Shown here: in pieces, positions 11,561 through 22,416 of the stretch
Layout: every line of letters begins with the position of its first letter
How positions within the stretch are numbered: the stretch's first letter is position 1
NCBI GenBank assembly: GCA_034509925.1
Contig: CM067527.1
Span: 7,312,501-7,376,500 of the forward strand
Length of the DNA: 64,000 nt
Direction of reading: 5' to 3'
Origin: Hirudinaria manillensis
Taxonomy: Eukaryota > Annelida > Clitellata > Hirudinida > Hirudinidae
The notes under the pieces: generated by a model
Database searches by the model: none
The model's input: the letters and a program-made list of their open reading frames with translations, nothing else
Told to the model about the DNA's origin: nothing
Made by a program: the position numbers and the translations under genes

Positions 11561-14427
11561 AAGTCCTTTATGTTGACGACGTTGACCCGCTGGAATTGCC
11601 AATGTAGCCCTGGTTAAAGTAGCTCATGTTTCTCGCTGATACGACACTGATAGTCGTGTTTTGTAAGTTAAGAATGATAACTGATTCATAGCAATTATAC
11701 CATTTGTAAACCTGCATTGTACTGCTGGACCACTTGAAAGTATTGTAAGACGTACGGGGTAAGTCATAGGCTTGCATTTTACGAATTGTCAAATGTCAAT
11801 GACTAACATGCAAATACTGTGACATTGTTCAAACGAGACGTTTGTATTAGAACATTTTTTTAAATTCACAGACGTGGCAAACCCTTTATTATATAACATA
11901 TTTATTCTAGGCATGCGGATGTTATTATATTGTAACTATATTGTGAGACTAGCTGGAGTTGAAGATTTAAGCTTACTCGTACGTTTAGTGCTTACTTATG
12001 ATAGATAACGTTTCATTACATCTAAAATTCATCTAGCGATCACAGTCCTGGTTCATTGAATTTAGTAAATAGTTAAGAAATTAGCGTTCGTTAATTTTAT
12101 TTTTGAAGTAACATGTCAAAATTGTCATGCTTTGTCAACGAACATTGTAGATGTTGGAGTCAAGATACCTATTAATGACACAAATACATTCCCCAGGGTT
12201 ATTTCCAAATCCACAGTTTCGAATTGGCTTCTTTAATCTTTCCGATATTTTGATTTCCGATGAAACGTCTATATTGTCTAAAATTATGATAGTGAAAATT
12301 ACGTTCGTTTGTTCAATCCAGCCAAATAATGTTGTATAATAGGTTATTGTTCTTTTCGTCTGATTTGGCCTGCATTTTGAATTAAAAAATTGCTGTGAAA
12401 AGTGAACTGTGTTAAACATTCCTAGATGGATAATTACAATGTCGATCAATCAAATTTGGTCAATGATTCTTTAACTTAAATCATTAAAGCTCGACTGTTA
12501 GAATCAAATGCAGCTATTTATAAAAATACAAAGTTTTCATTTTATTTAAAATAGTTTTTAAATAGTTTTTATTTAAAGTTTTATCATTTTATTTCTTACT
12601 GAGGCAACCAACCGAGAACGTCCTGAGGCGAAAGAATGAAGCGATTTAAATTTGTTTTTACAGATGGCAAGTCAACTGATTGAAAAACAACATGAACATA
12701 TCCATATTTGCATACCTTAGTTCAACAGGACATTGTTGAAATTGATTTATGAAAATAGATGATATCGTTAGCACCTTTATTGGACCACAATTGGTCTAAC
12801 AGCTAAGATTTTGACGATGACGATGAACTGCATATTCATTATGACCGAACAAACCTATTATTTAAAATGTTTAAATAATTTAAAATATTTAAAATATTTA
12901 AAATATTTAAATAATTTAAAATATTTAAATAATTTTCTAGATTGGGTTAAATGACAAAAAACTGGAAATGACAACGTGGATTCGAATTCCTTTGCAAAAT
13001 CCTAATCACCAAGTTACGCAACAGATATTAACAGAAAAAAACCACAATAACATAATAACATATCCCTGGTGTTAGCAATGGTAATGGTTAATTTATAAAG
13101 CATCATACTGACCATCAAACATCCACGCGCGGTCTTGGACGGCGGCATCACACGAATGATTGACATCATGTATGGTCCGTTTTGACAGTGGCCAATTAAA
13201 ATAGAAATTCAAACTTCTGCCATAGTCAGCAATCCCCATTCCCCCCTCTCTCTCCCATCTCTCTCTTTTCTGTCGTGGTGAAATCGAATGTTGACTCATA
13301 TACAAAATGTACATTGTACAAACACAAAACTCCTACGTTCAACGACCAGAAGGCAGTTCAACAACTTTTCTTGCGGGATTCAAAATGATTGTAAAAATTC
13401 AAAACTCGATTGAAGCTGCCAATTGATCTCAGGAGATTGGTAACGCCTCACCCTTCTTATTGAAACTAGTCACCATCACTACCACCGTCATCAACATAAC
13501 ACTCGTAGTCCTCCTCCTCCTCCTCCTCATCGTCATCATCAAAATTATTGAACTTCACGGCATGCGTCATGGAATCCTAAACCACCATCTCGGCTCAAGT
13601 CACGCACTCCAAGTAAAGCACACTTTGTAAACCGATGTTTCTGCGACTAGCGACACGTTCTCATGTTTGACGAGACGATCGGTGGGAAGAGTTTCTCCAC
13701 GTCGTTAGGAAGACGACGACGACGACGATGACAACGACGATGACGATGACAACGATGACGATGATGATGATGGTGATGATGAAAAAACTCCTCCTTCCTG
13801 ATGAATCTGAAGATGTTTTCGTATGATTCTTATGATTTAATTTCCAGACTCTTTTAGAAAATTACTAATGAGTGTGAAATATGCATACAACGAAATGATG
13901 TAATCATGCATAATAAGTATGTATAACGTTGTGTGCAATCAAACATAGCCATCACATTTACAATTTATAAACGTACCTTTGGCTGTTGAAATTTTAAAAA
14001 CTGTTCTCGTTCAAACGGAGAATAATAGACAAATTCTAATTTCAATGCAAATAATGACAGTCAAATATAATCAATAATGACAGTTAAGTGATAGTCCATC
14101 ATCATGAACTAACCGACCTGGATTTAAAAGAGTTCCGAACTAATCCGACTTTGCAGAACCCTTCTGGTTCTATTTAGTGGAAAGCAATAACAATAAAAAG
14201 GACGTCTGAAATCCTTTAATCTACACTCTCAAGGAATGAATTCCGGATATCGTACGAGGAAAGTACAAGAATCAAAAGTATAAAAAGCTTCGCTCAAGAG
14301 ATTTTTCCCTCAGTACGTTCATTAAGAATCTATTAACGAGACATTTGATCGTAAACTCCCGAAGGCGCCAAGCTGCATCGGCAGACAACTGATATCGAAT
14401 CCACTCTTGAAACAAAAACAGTCAATA
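11561..14427. other. Intergenic spacer with simple repeats
   Basis: Holds the 3' UTR of ZIP paralogue B and then AT-rich DNA with no recognisable coding exon. It contains a TTTAAA-type tandem array (12862-12936), a CCT/CAT-rich stretch near 13509-13540, and a GAC/GAT-repeat stretch near 13700-13785. Confidence 0.5.
12862..12936. repeat. TTTAAAATA-type tandem array
   Basis: Imperfect tandem units of 9-12 bp built from TTTAAA and ATA/ATT, largely self-complementary. Confidence 0.75.
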
Positions 14428-14455
14428 CAGTGCGCGTCATAAAGATAGGACAGGT
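14428..14455 (+). repeat. Left terminal inverted repeat of Tc1 element
   Basis: 28 bp, pairs with 16023-16050 with one mismatch; preceded by TA. Confidence 0.95.
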
Positions 14456-14783
14456 ACTAGAATCACAAGTTTTCTGTCTCTATCTTTAAAATTACCGGTA
14501 AACTTCGGTCAAAATGCTGATTTTAGCGATCACAAAAGAGTAATTAATTAGTATTCAATAAAAGTTAAGACTAAAATTTAAATATTGATGAGAATCCACC
14601 AAGAAACACTTTTGATGTTGTTTCTCGGAGTTTCCGCAACGGAGCGTGGGCTCTCTTCCGTTGAGGAAAAAAATTTTTATTACAGGTTTCACAAAAGTTC
14701 ATTAACATAATAAGACTCCTTATATATTACTTGATGTCCGTAACATGTTTTGTAGAATAAAATACCGATAGGTAACTTTATTA

Positions 14784-15782
14784 TTGATGGGTTTAGGAAA
14801 TCAACTTAATGATATTGAAAGAGGGCAAATTCTTGCCTTTAAAGACTTGAATTTGTCAATTTCTGAAATTTCTAGGAGGATGAATCGCTCTAGAAATGTT
14901 ATTAGTCGTTTTTTAAGCGATCCTCAAAGTTATGGAACGATTTGTTCCCCTGGAAGACCAAAAAAACTGGATGAACGTCAGAGAAGAGTCATCCTTCGCG
15001 AAGCTTTCAAGGGGCTCAGTTCAACAAAGGACCTAAAAAATAGCTTAAAGCTAAATGTCAGTAGATCGACAATATTGAGATGTCTCCGTGGAAGTGGTTT
15101 TCTAAAGTTTGTTAAGCGTCAGCACAAGCCGCTTCTGACGGAGGCCCACAAGAAGTTCCGACTGAACTGGGCAAAGGAGATGCTGGATTTGGACACCAAC
15201 TGGAAGTCCGTTATTTTTTCAGATGAAAAAAAATTTAACTTGGATGGTCCAGATGGATTCAAATTTCATTGGCACGATGTCAGAAAATGCAAAAAGTCAT
15301 TTTTTAAAAGAAATTTTGGAGGTGGCTCAATGATGGTCTGGGCTGCCATTTCCTCTCGAGGTTCTTCCGAACTTGTGTTCTTAGAGGGGAATCAAAACTC
15401 TGCCAAATATGTTGAAACTTTGGACCATAATTTGTTCACATTATGTGACAAATTTGGCAGTGAAAGGGTGATCTTCCAGCATGACAATGCCCCTCTACAC
15501 ACGGCAAAAGCAACCAAACTTTTTTTCCAGGAAAGGAATTTGGAGGTTCTCAAGTGGCCATCTCGCTCCCCAGACTTGAACCCCATCGAAAACGTGTGGG
15601 GATTGCTTGCCAGGAAAATATATTGTAATGGCAAACAATATTCCACCGTTTAAGAGCTGAAAGACTCTTTGGAAAAGGCCTGGAAAGAGCTGGACGAAGA
15701 CAGCCTAAAACCTTTCCTGGATTCATTAAAAAACAGAATTAAAGAGGTAATTATGAAGAAAGGAGACAAAACTCATTATTGA
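14784..15782 (+). pseudogene. Tc1-family DD34E transposase, one nonsense codon
   Basis: The enzyme cuts and joins transposon ends at TA sites. The open frame starts at 14784 and reads as a Tc1 transposase. The N-terminal half has paired helix-turn-helix DNA-binding regions, with GRPKKL between them as the AT-hook-like linker. The catalytic residues lie in FSDEK (first Asp), QHDNAP (second Asp) and NPIEN (Glu), with 34 residues between the second Asp and the Glu. A TAA at 15651-15653 stops the frame at residue 289. Reading past it, the same frame continues with normal family sequence (ELKDSLEKAWKEL and onward) to TGA at 15780-15782. All catalytic residues precede the stop, and about 42 residues would be lost. 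The copy is probably inactive, although a truncated protein could be made. Confidence 0.93.
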
Positions 15783-16022
15783 CTTTCATATAAATCATAA
15801 TTTAAATGTTTAAATCCAATAAATTTGAAAATTTGTGCTCCACAGTGTTCTTCGTTGATGTGTGCAATTTCGGGGATTTCCAGTGTTTTGCTAAATTCTC
15901 ACAAAATATTTATTTTTGCACAATAAATTTGATAAGTCTGTAAATGTAACGTGTTTTACTATATCATATAAAAAAATGGTTTACATAACTCCACTACTTG
16001 CAATGATATCATCAAAATATGC

Positions 16023-16050
16023 ACCTGTCCTATCTTTTTGACGCGCACTG
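16023..16050 (-). repeat. Right terminal inverted repeat of Tc1 element
   Basis: 28 bp, inverted copy of 14428-14455; followed by TA. Confidence 0.95.
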
Positions 16051-16149
16051 TATATTTAGCGAATAAAATTATTAAAGTAGGATTTATAAAAACAAAAGAT
16101 CGGAATTGAAATACATCAAAAAAAAACCTTTAAAAAAAACTCTCGATTA

Positions 16150-17600
16150 AATAGTAATAATAATAATTTTTTGATAGTGTCGTATGTCCGGTGGACTTCA
16201 AGGTCACAGAGGGGACGAGGGTGGCTTTCCCTGAAAAGAAGGGTCTGCAGGGCGGTGTGGAAGCCAGCTGGGTCGGAGGTCGACACTGCAGGATCCAGTC
16301 TATTCCATGTCCCTGAGCCGACGACATCGATGGACATGCCGTCGAGCGTAGCGTGAATGGCGTATGGGCGGAAGAAGGAACCTCTGGATGTGGACCTGAG
16401 GCCACTTCTGCACTGGAGATGCGCGCTACGGGTAAATGACAGATAGAATGGTGCGATTTGAAGATCAGCGTGGCAATCTTGTAATCGATGCGCTGGTGGA
16501 TGCGCAGCCACATAGAGGAGCGGCGACACATGGTCGCACTTCCTCTTGTTGAAGATGAGCTTGGCTGCCGTGTTGGTGACTCTCTGCAGCTGCTCCAGGC
16601 GACAGGAAGTGAGGCCCACAGAATTGCCATAATCGATCCTGGAGAGTTCAGGGGCGCGACGATGGTCTTCCTGACCTCGAAGGAGAGAAGAGCGGCAATG
16701 CTGCGAATCTCCCTGAGGGACGCGAAGCAGAAGCGAAAAATATTGTTGATGTTGGTGCTCATGGAGAAGTCTGAGTCTAGCCAGATGCCCAGATTGCGGA
16801 CGGAATGTACAGGGTGGATCAGACCAGAACAGATGGAGACCGAGCTGGAAGGGAGCGCCGAAGCACGCCTGGGCGAGAAAGCCCACATGACCTCGATTTT
16901 GTTGCTACTCAGTTGCAGGCGGCTGCTGAACATCCAGTCGCTGATGGATCTCACGCAGCGGGACAGCCTCGGAGTGGTCGGGTTTGCAGTGACCGTAGAC
17001 TTGTGCGTCGTCGTCGTGTGACAGTGGAGTTCGTTTCGGTGAATTGGTGTTGACGGTAGGCATATTGATGCGCAGGGAGGAGTTTGTGGTGATCCATGAC
17101 CCTGCGGAGCAGGAGGCGCTCCAGAATTTTTGAGAAAATTGAGAGATTGGAGATGGGCCAATAGGAGCTGAAATCTTCAGGGTCGAGGCTGGGTTTTTCA
17201 GTAGAGGGGTGATGTAGCAGGATTTGAAAGGGTTAGGGAATTTACCTGCGGTAATGGAATTGTTGAAGACTGTTGTTAGGATTGGCGCGATGAACATGAA
17301 TATTTTCTTGAGGAGCCAGATAAGTATGGGATCGAGCGAACACTGCTTGTTTGGGAGGGCATGAAATAGTCTCGTCACCTCGGTTGCTTTTGTCCTCTAG
17401 AACTGGGCGAGTGGCGCCGGAGTGACCGGTGGGGGCAGGAGCAGGAGCGGAGAGAGAACTTTCTCGATCTTGTAAGTGAAATGGTGAAGGAAGCTATCTG
17501 CACTGATGGAGTGGTTGGGAGAACCTTGCCTCTGCCCATGATGGAGTTCAGCGAGCGCCGCAGTTGGCGGGACGACTTGCAGTCAACGCTGTCTTTTATT
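16150..17600 (-). mobile_element. Decayed non-LTR retrotransposon (CR1-like) with internal RT deletion
   Basis: Several minus-strand frames in turn match one LINE reverse transcriptase protein. Around 17100-17378 the frame reads SLDPILIWLLKK, then TAGKFPNPFK and TPLLKNP, the conserved N-terminal RT blocks. A shifted frame reads PISNLS and then QYAYRQ. Soon after, near 16990-17010, comes a DDDAQVYG block corresponding to the catalytic YADD box. The roughly hundred-residue stretch that normally separates AYR and YADD is missing. The C-terminal block (SRIDYGNSVG, LQRVTNTAAKLIF) follows at 16500-16650. Frameshifts break the ORF throughout. The 3' end is next to TTA-type repeats near 16155-16170. 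It is non-functional. Confidence 0.88.
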
Positions 17601-18101
17601 TTGTCTCAGAAACATGAAAATCGAATTCTTAAAAACTCGCAAAATGCCATGTTCAAATTAGGAAAGCATGAAATAATTTTTTAGCCATTTCTAGACACGT
17701 TTTCAATGAATATAAACCTCAATCTTGATGAAAACCATTAAATGTGTAATATAAATCATTTTATTTCTTTGTTAATGTTGGAATAGAAAACCTATCGAGA
17801 TCGAAAAAAGCTCTTCTAAAAATATCTAAATTACTGCCAATTTTTTTAAAGAAGAATTACAATTAAAGATTTGATTCAAATTTAAAGAATTAATGCCTAT
17901 TACCAGAAAAAAACTGTAAACAGCTGTTCTTTTATATATCTTATTGTCTATGTATGGAGATCTATTTTGCACTGGGCGAGCTGATAATTCTAAGCGATTG
18001 GATATCGTAAACAAAGTAGCGGAATACCTAATAATTTTGTGCTAACTGTGCAATTTTCACTTTTTCAAATGGAAGTTTGAAAATCTTGGTTGTTCTGAGC
18101 C
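17601..18101. other. Spacer and probable promoter of CHIC gene
   Basis: AT-rich, no coding exon recognised. Likely contains the 5' UTR and promoter of the CHIC gene that starts at 18102. Confidence 0.4.
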
Positions 18102-21100
18102 ATGGCTGATGTGGACGTTATCTTCAGTATAGATGACGATAACGAACCCAGTTTAAGTAACTCAAGACTGGGTGACCAAATGCTTTCGTCAATCCACGTC
18201 GATGAATATGTGTTTAGACCTCATCCACCTATCGTTCACGAACCGATTGTCATCAGAGGAACTGGAAATTTTACTTTGTAAGTGATTTTTAGCATTTGAC
18301 GATAAGAAATGATTAAGACAAGTAAGTCTCTGGGGTTTTTAAGTATGTCAACCTGTATAACTAGGAGGTATGTACATATTCTTGTTACCTAGGAGTTATA
18401 TACTCATTAGTTAATAGACCATTCAAGTTGCATTTCTTAAATGAAGTACTTCACACCTGTTACCTTCTGATGTCATTTTGTTAAGTTTAAATTCTCTCTC
18501 ATGACCAAGCCTGATCATGGAAATGAAGCTACATATAAATATGCTTTTAATCTATATCTATATAAATAAAAATGCAATGTGTGTTTGTATCGTGTAAATG
18601 TTTTCTGAAAGTACTTAACCAATTGCTTTGAAATTTTGACACAACATAGTGCTCGATTAGAGGAGTGTTTTTATATAGGTTTCATATATATGCCACAACT
18701 ATATCATGTAAAAATACGCTTTTTTCAAAAATCCTGCCATTTCGGCACCTCTAGCATTTAATAAATACTTAGGCATCCAATGATGTAAACATAATCAAAC
18801 AACTTGAAAGTAGTCAGCATCTGTTATATTTTTTTGGGCCATTAACCTTTCACTTTGTGAACATCCTTTTGATGATTGCATTTAGTTCTGTGAGTCAAAT
18901 TTTGTGGAAGTTATGACATCAAAGAAAACAATACCATTTACAAACAAAGCCTCTTCTAAGTCTAATAAATATTTTCTATCAAAAAGATTCTCTCAGAGAC
19001 AAATAAGTTCATTCAATACATTGAGAATAAAAAATGGATTGTTCACATACTTGATAGCCAAAAGTGTGGATGTCACTGATGATCCTGGCAATGCATTTTT
19101 ATCAGCCAGAATTGGCCCAAGTAATTATAAGGAAGAACCTACCTTGCCACCAATTGGAAAACAGATGCCAAATACAACATACAACAAAAATTTGTTTAGG
19201 ACCATCAAAGACGTGGACAAAGAACAAAACTCATATAAAGGATGATTTGTAAATTTACTATTATAAAAGGAATGGTGAACAAAGTTACAGAGTTACAAAC
19301 TCTCCTTATGCTCTCTTAAATTGAGGAAGCACAACTAGCCTATGAGTACATTGGGAAATGATAATAGTGAACCTAAGAAGGCAGTATGAAGACAACCGTG
19401 GTTCCTTTAGATTAATGTGACTAAAGTCATCTTTTTTAAAGAAATATATTACAATGATATTAAACAAAATAACTGATGATAATTGGTTGTCACCATCGGT
19501 AATATTGCATAATAAACAACATCATTCATGTTAGCTAATAATGTAAAATTAAATATTTTCTATCAAAAAAGATTTTGTTGGAGACAAATAAGTTCATTCA
19601 ATACATTGAGGTCCAAAAAAAAAGAATGACTTTATGAAGCAATCTTTTAGTGAAATTTCTGAAATCCTGTTATAACAGGTTTGATCTGAAGTGACACATT
19701 GCAGATACAAATTTATGATGACCATTATTTAATTTATTTCCATTAATTAATTACTGAATTACAAATGAATGGCTTGTTATTTCATAAATAAATAAATAAT
19801 TCTTTGGAGAATTTTGCATAACAATAATAACTAGTATATTTCAAACTTGTGACTATAAGATAAAGCCACTAGAACTAACTAAGTGGACATGATGTGACTA
19901 TATGATGGTGAAGTAGTTCTGCAATCTTTTTATACTTTGTTAGACTTTAGAAATTTCATTTCATCGACATTAACATCGATCCAGGTTTGGCCTGAACAAC
20001 AGATTCGACACAAAGTTCCCTCAAGCCTTGATGGCCAAAGTGGCGCCCGAGGAATTCGCTTGCTCCATGAGGAAGATCAACTCGGTCCTGAGACGCACCA
20101 TGGCAACCAACCTGCGATGGTTCGTCGTCTGCTCGCTCGTCTGCTGCTGTACCCTCGGGTGCTCCATGTGGCCTGTAGTGTGCCTCACAAAGAGGGTGAG
20201 TGATTAGTTTTGATGGGATGTGCAAATTCTTTTATGGATGGATAGACAGGTGGATGGATGGAAATGCATGTTTAGTAACCATTATGTTTTCAAGAGTATA
20301 TACATTTTATATTTTGTTATGAAATAATTTTCCATTAATTCTCAGTAGTGACTAATTTCTACTTGTCCATTTAATAATGTGCAAATGATTCTTAAATTGA
20401 TGACTCATGTGAATGATGACTGAACTGATGTAAGTGATGGATGTTTTAAAAGCAAGTGATGCAAATGCTGCAAATGAACATTTGAAACATGGTGTTCATA
20501 AAATTACAGCTTGAAACTAAATAGTATTTAATAAATAAATAATAAAATTAATAAATAAATAATAAATAATATTTGTCCAGTGTTTATGAGTATTATAAAT
20601 AAATAAGTAAATAACTATTAATTTATATTTTATTCATAATACTTCCAGTCGATACATCTGGTAGAAAAAGTTCTTGAATGTGAAAATAACAGACTCTATC
20701 ACAAGGTAGGACTAACCACTATATTTTATTATAACAACTACAATTTCTCCCAATGTTAACATGGTTTAACTGATAATGGGTATTGTTGGGAGATTTGAGC
20801 CAATCAGAATCATCTTGTTTTTTCCATTGATTATTTTTGTTATTAAAATTAAACTTTTATTAATGTTTAATTAATGGGGATGTTTAATCCCTGCATGTTT
20901 AATCAGGTCATTATTTTTCACTTTCACAAAAACAACAACAAAAGCGGCAGATTCCGAGGAAGTGAAAACTTCTGACATTGGATCCTAAAAATAGAACAGG
21001 AATGAGATAGTTGCAAAAACAAGACAATCATTTTCTAGATATATTTTTTAGAGCACCTATCGTATTGCAATCGCTTTTTGCATAATTTATCACTTCACAA

Positions 21101-22011
21101 ATATAAAAATAAGGCATGAATATATAATGTTTACGAGTACAAATTGTTAATATTATTAACAATATAAATTTATTTAGCTTGGCCTCCATTGGCGATTTCA
21201 TCACAACAAGTCAGACACGACGTCCATGACAGACATAGTGAGTCATTTCGTTTTCACGTTTCCGACGTGTGCTGCTAAGGATGGCAAAATGTCGTGGAAT
21301 GACACGATGCAATAAGGACGGGGATAAAGAAATGCTATGGAATTCCATATCACCACGAGATAACGTAATGAAATAAGGTCGAACGGCGTGATAAGGCTGC
21401 TGGGAGGCCGGGTCCGGCTCTCAATAATCATTTATTAATAATTAATGAATAATATTTTTTTAAAGTTTCCTTTAATTAGCAGCCCCCATACCTGGTAAAA
21501 TTTAATGAAACCAAAAAAAATTATGTTTGTCAGCAAAAGGTAATTTAAGGTTATAATAAAATCGACAACCGTGAAAAACATCCTGTTATTGTGGCTTCAT
21601 TGTTTTGTGCAAACCCTTGAGTGGAAGTAATTTTGTATCTTCTTCTCGGTAATTATTTGTAATTATAACTTGTAAATATGAAACGAATGGATGCAAATAT
21701 GGCTTTGGCCCTTTTAATGTTGTAAAACATCTTAGCAAAAATTAATTAATTTTTTGATTAAATTTAAAAATAGTTAATCAAATTAAAACAGTGACATCCA
21801 GTCAAATGTCAGTAAAAAAAAACTGAGACGACGTGCTATTGACAATAACATTAATGGTATCCATGAAAATATTTTCGTACAGAAAATTCATTTATGGGCT
21901 TTAAAAATATATATATATATATTCATGGAAATATTCATATTCATGTTCTTGAACCATCAGGTCCTACACCTCGAGTTTCTACCAAAGACATCTCTTTACT
22001 CCCCAGACTGA
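18102..22011 (+). CDS. CHIC2: Cysteine-rich hydrophobic domain protein (CHIC1/CHIC2 family)
   Basis: A small membrane-associated protein, palmitoylated on its Cys-rich hydrophobic stretch in studied animals and found on Golgi, vesicles and plasma membrane. Five exons: 18102-18277, 19985-20195, 20649-20705, 21178-21237 and 21961-22011, giving 184 aa. The N-terminus is acidic (MADVDVIFSIDDDNE). Conserved parts are PIVIRGTGNFTLFGLNNRF, the start of the core domain, and then PEEFACSMRKINS. The Cys-rich segment VCCCTLGCSMWPVVCLTKR follows, then LECENNRLYHKLGLHWR. The end, LEFLPKTSLYSPD, matches the family C-terminus. The last exon encodes only 16 residues. Family membership is clear; the choice between CHIC1 and CHIC2 is not, and the invertebrate gene is probably ancestral to both. 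It is convergent with RAB3GAP1. Confidence 0.95.
18557..18754 (+). mobile_element. Non-autonomous Helitron relic in CHIC intron 1
   Basis: Starts with TC after a host A. About 185 bp match the 5' part of the element at 47338-47676 on the other strand, including the opening TCTATATAAATAAAAATG. The copy then jumps to GGCACCTCTAG, resembling the GGCACCACTAG end of the other copy, so most of the 3' half and the terminal hairpin are deleted. Confidence 0.75.
18904..19245 (+). CDS. Unrecognised 113-codon open frame in CHIC intron 1
   Basis: Open from 18904 to a TGA ending at 19245. The composition is like that of a normal protein and not low-complexity, with Lys/Ser-rich N-terminal residues and a later PTLPPIGKQMP stretch. 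I cannot assign a family. It lies on the sense strand inside CHIC intron 1, between a Helitron relic and a partial copy of its own 5' part (19551-19610). It may be a captured or retroposed gene piece or part of an unclassified repeat. There is no evidence of expression. Confidence 0.25.
   Translation: MEVMTSKKTIPFTNKASSKSNKYFLSKRFSQRQISSFNTLRIKNGLFTYLIAKSVDVTDDPGNAFLSARIGPSNYKEEPTLPPIGKQMPNTTYNKNLFRTIKDVDKEQNSYKG
18967..19025 (+). repeat. Direct repeat, copy 1
   Basis: About 60 bp nearly identical to 19551-19610, with a handful of differences clustered in the middle. Confidence 0.8.
19551..19610 (+). repeat. Direct repeat, copy 2
   Basis: Second copy of 18967-19025. It shows that the surrounding intronic sequence is or was duplicated. 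Confidence 0.8.
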
Positions 22012-22365
22012 TGCTCGTAGGCATTGACGTCGTTTTTCTCGTCTGCAAATAACCGACCTCTGGCTGCCTCCCGCCCTTCGGTGAAGTCGTCTGCTGCGTT
22101 CGTCGTCCTCCTCCTCCTCCTCTCAAATCATCCAGTCTCTCTCTTTCTATTGCTGATATCATCTTCATTGGCTGTAATTATTCTTATAATTTTTTTATAA
22201 TTCTTGTATTACAATTCTTATAATAATAATGTTATTATTACATATAATATTGCAGAATCATTTATCAGATAGATGTTATTGTACCTGTTGTTATACATTT
22301 TTTTTCTGGTTAACATTGATGTTATCATTGATATTATTATTATTATTATTGTTATTACTATGGAA

Positions 22366-22367
22366 TG

Positions 22368-22416
<49 letters not shown>
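22366..22416. repeat. AAT/ATT inverted triplet array
   Basis: A run of ATA units is followed directly by a run of TTA units. The two arms are complementary and can fold into a hairpin. Confidence 0.85.

Larger units (their letters stand above)
14428..16050 (+). mobile_element. Complete Tc1/mariner transposon
   Basis: A full element of 1623 bp. The 28 bp terminal inverted repeats (14428-14455 and 16023-16050) start with CAGTGCGCGTCA and differ at one base. It is flanked by TA on both sides (14426-14427 and 16051-16052), the expected target-site duplication of Tc1/mariner. It encodes a DD34E transposase on the plus strand. The near-perfect repeats and one lone stop in the transposase suggest a fairly recent insertion. 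Confidence 0.96.

Noticed and set aside
16116..17053. Several long open frames on both strands, some plus-strand frames of up to 177 codons
   Set aside because: The plus-strand frames are antisense shadows of the GC-richer LINE relic. Only the minus-strand frames match reverse transcriptase blocks.
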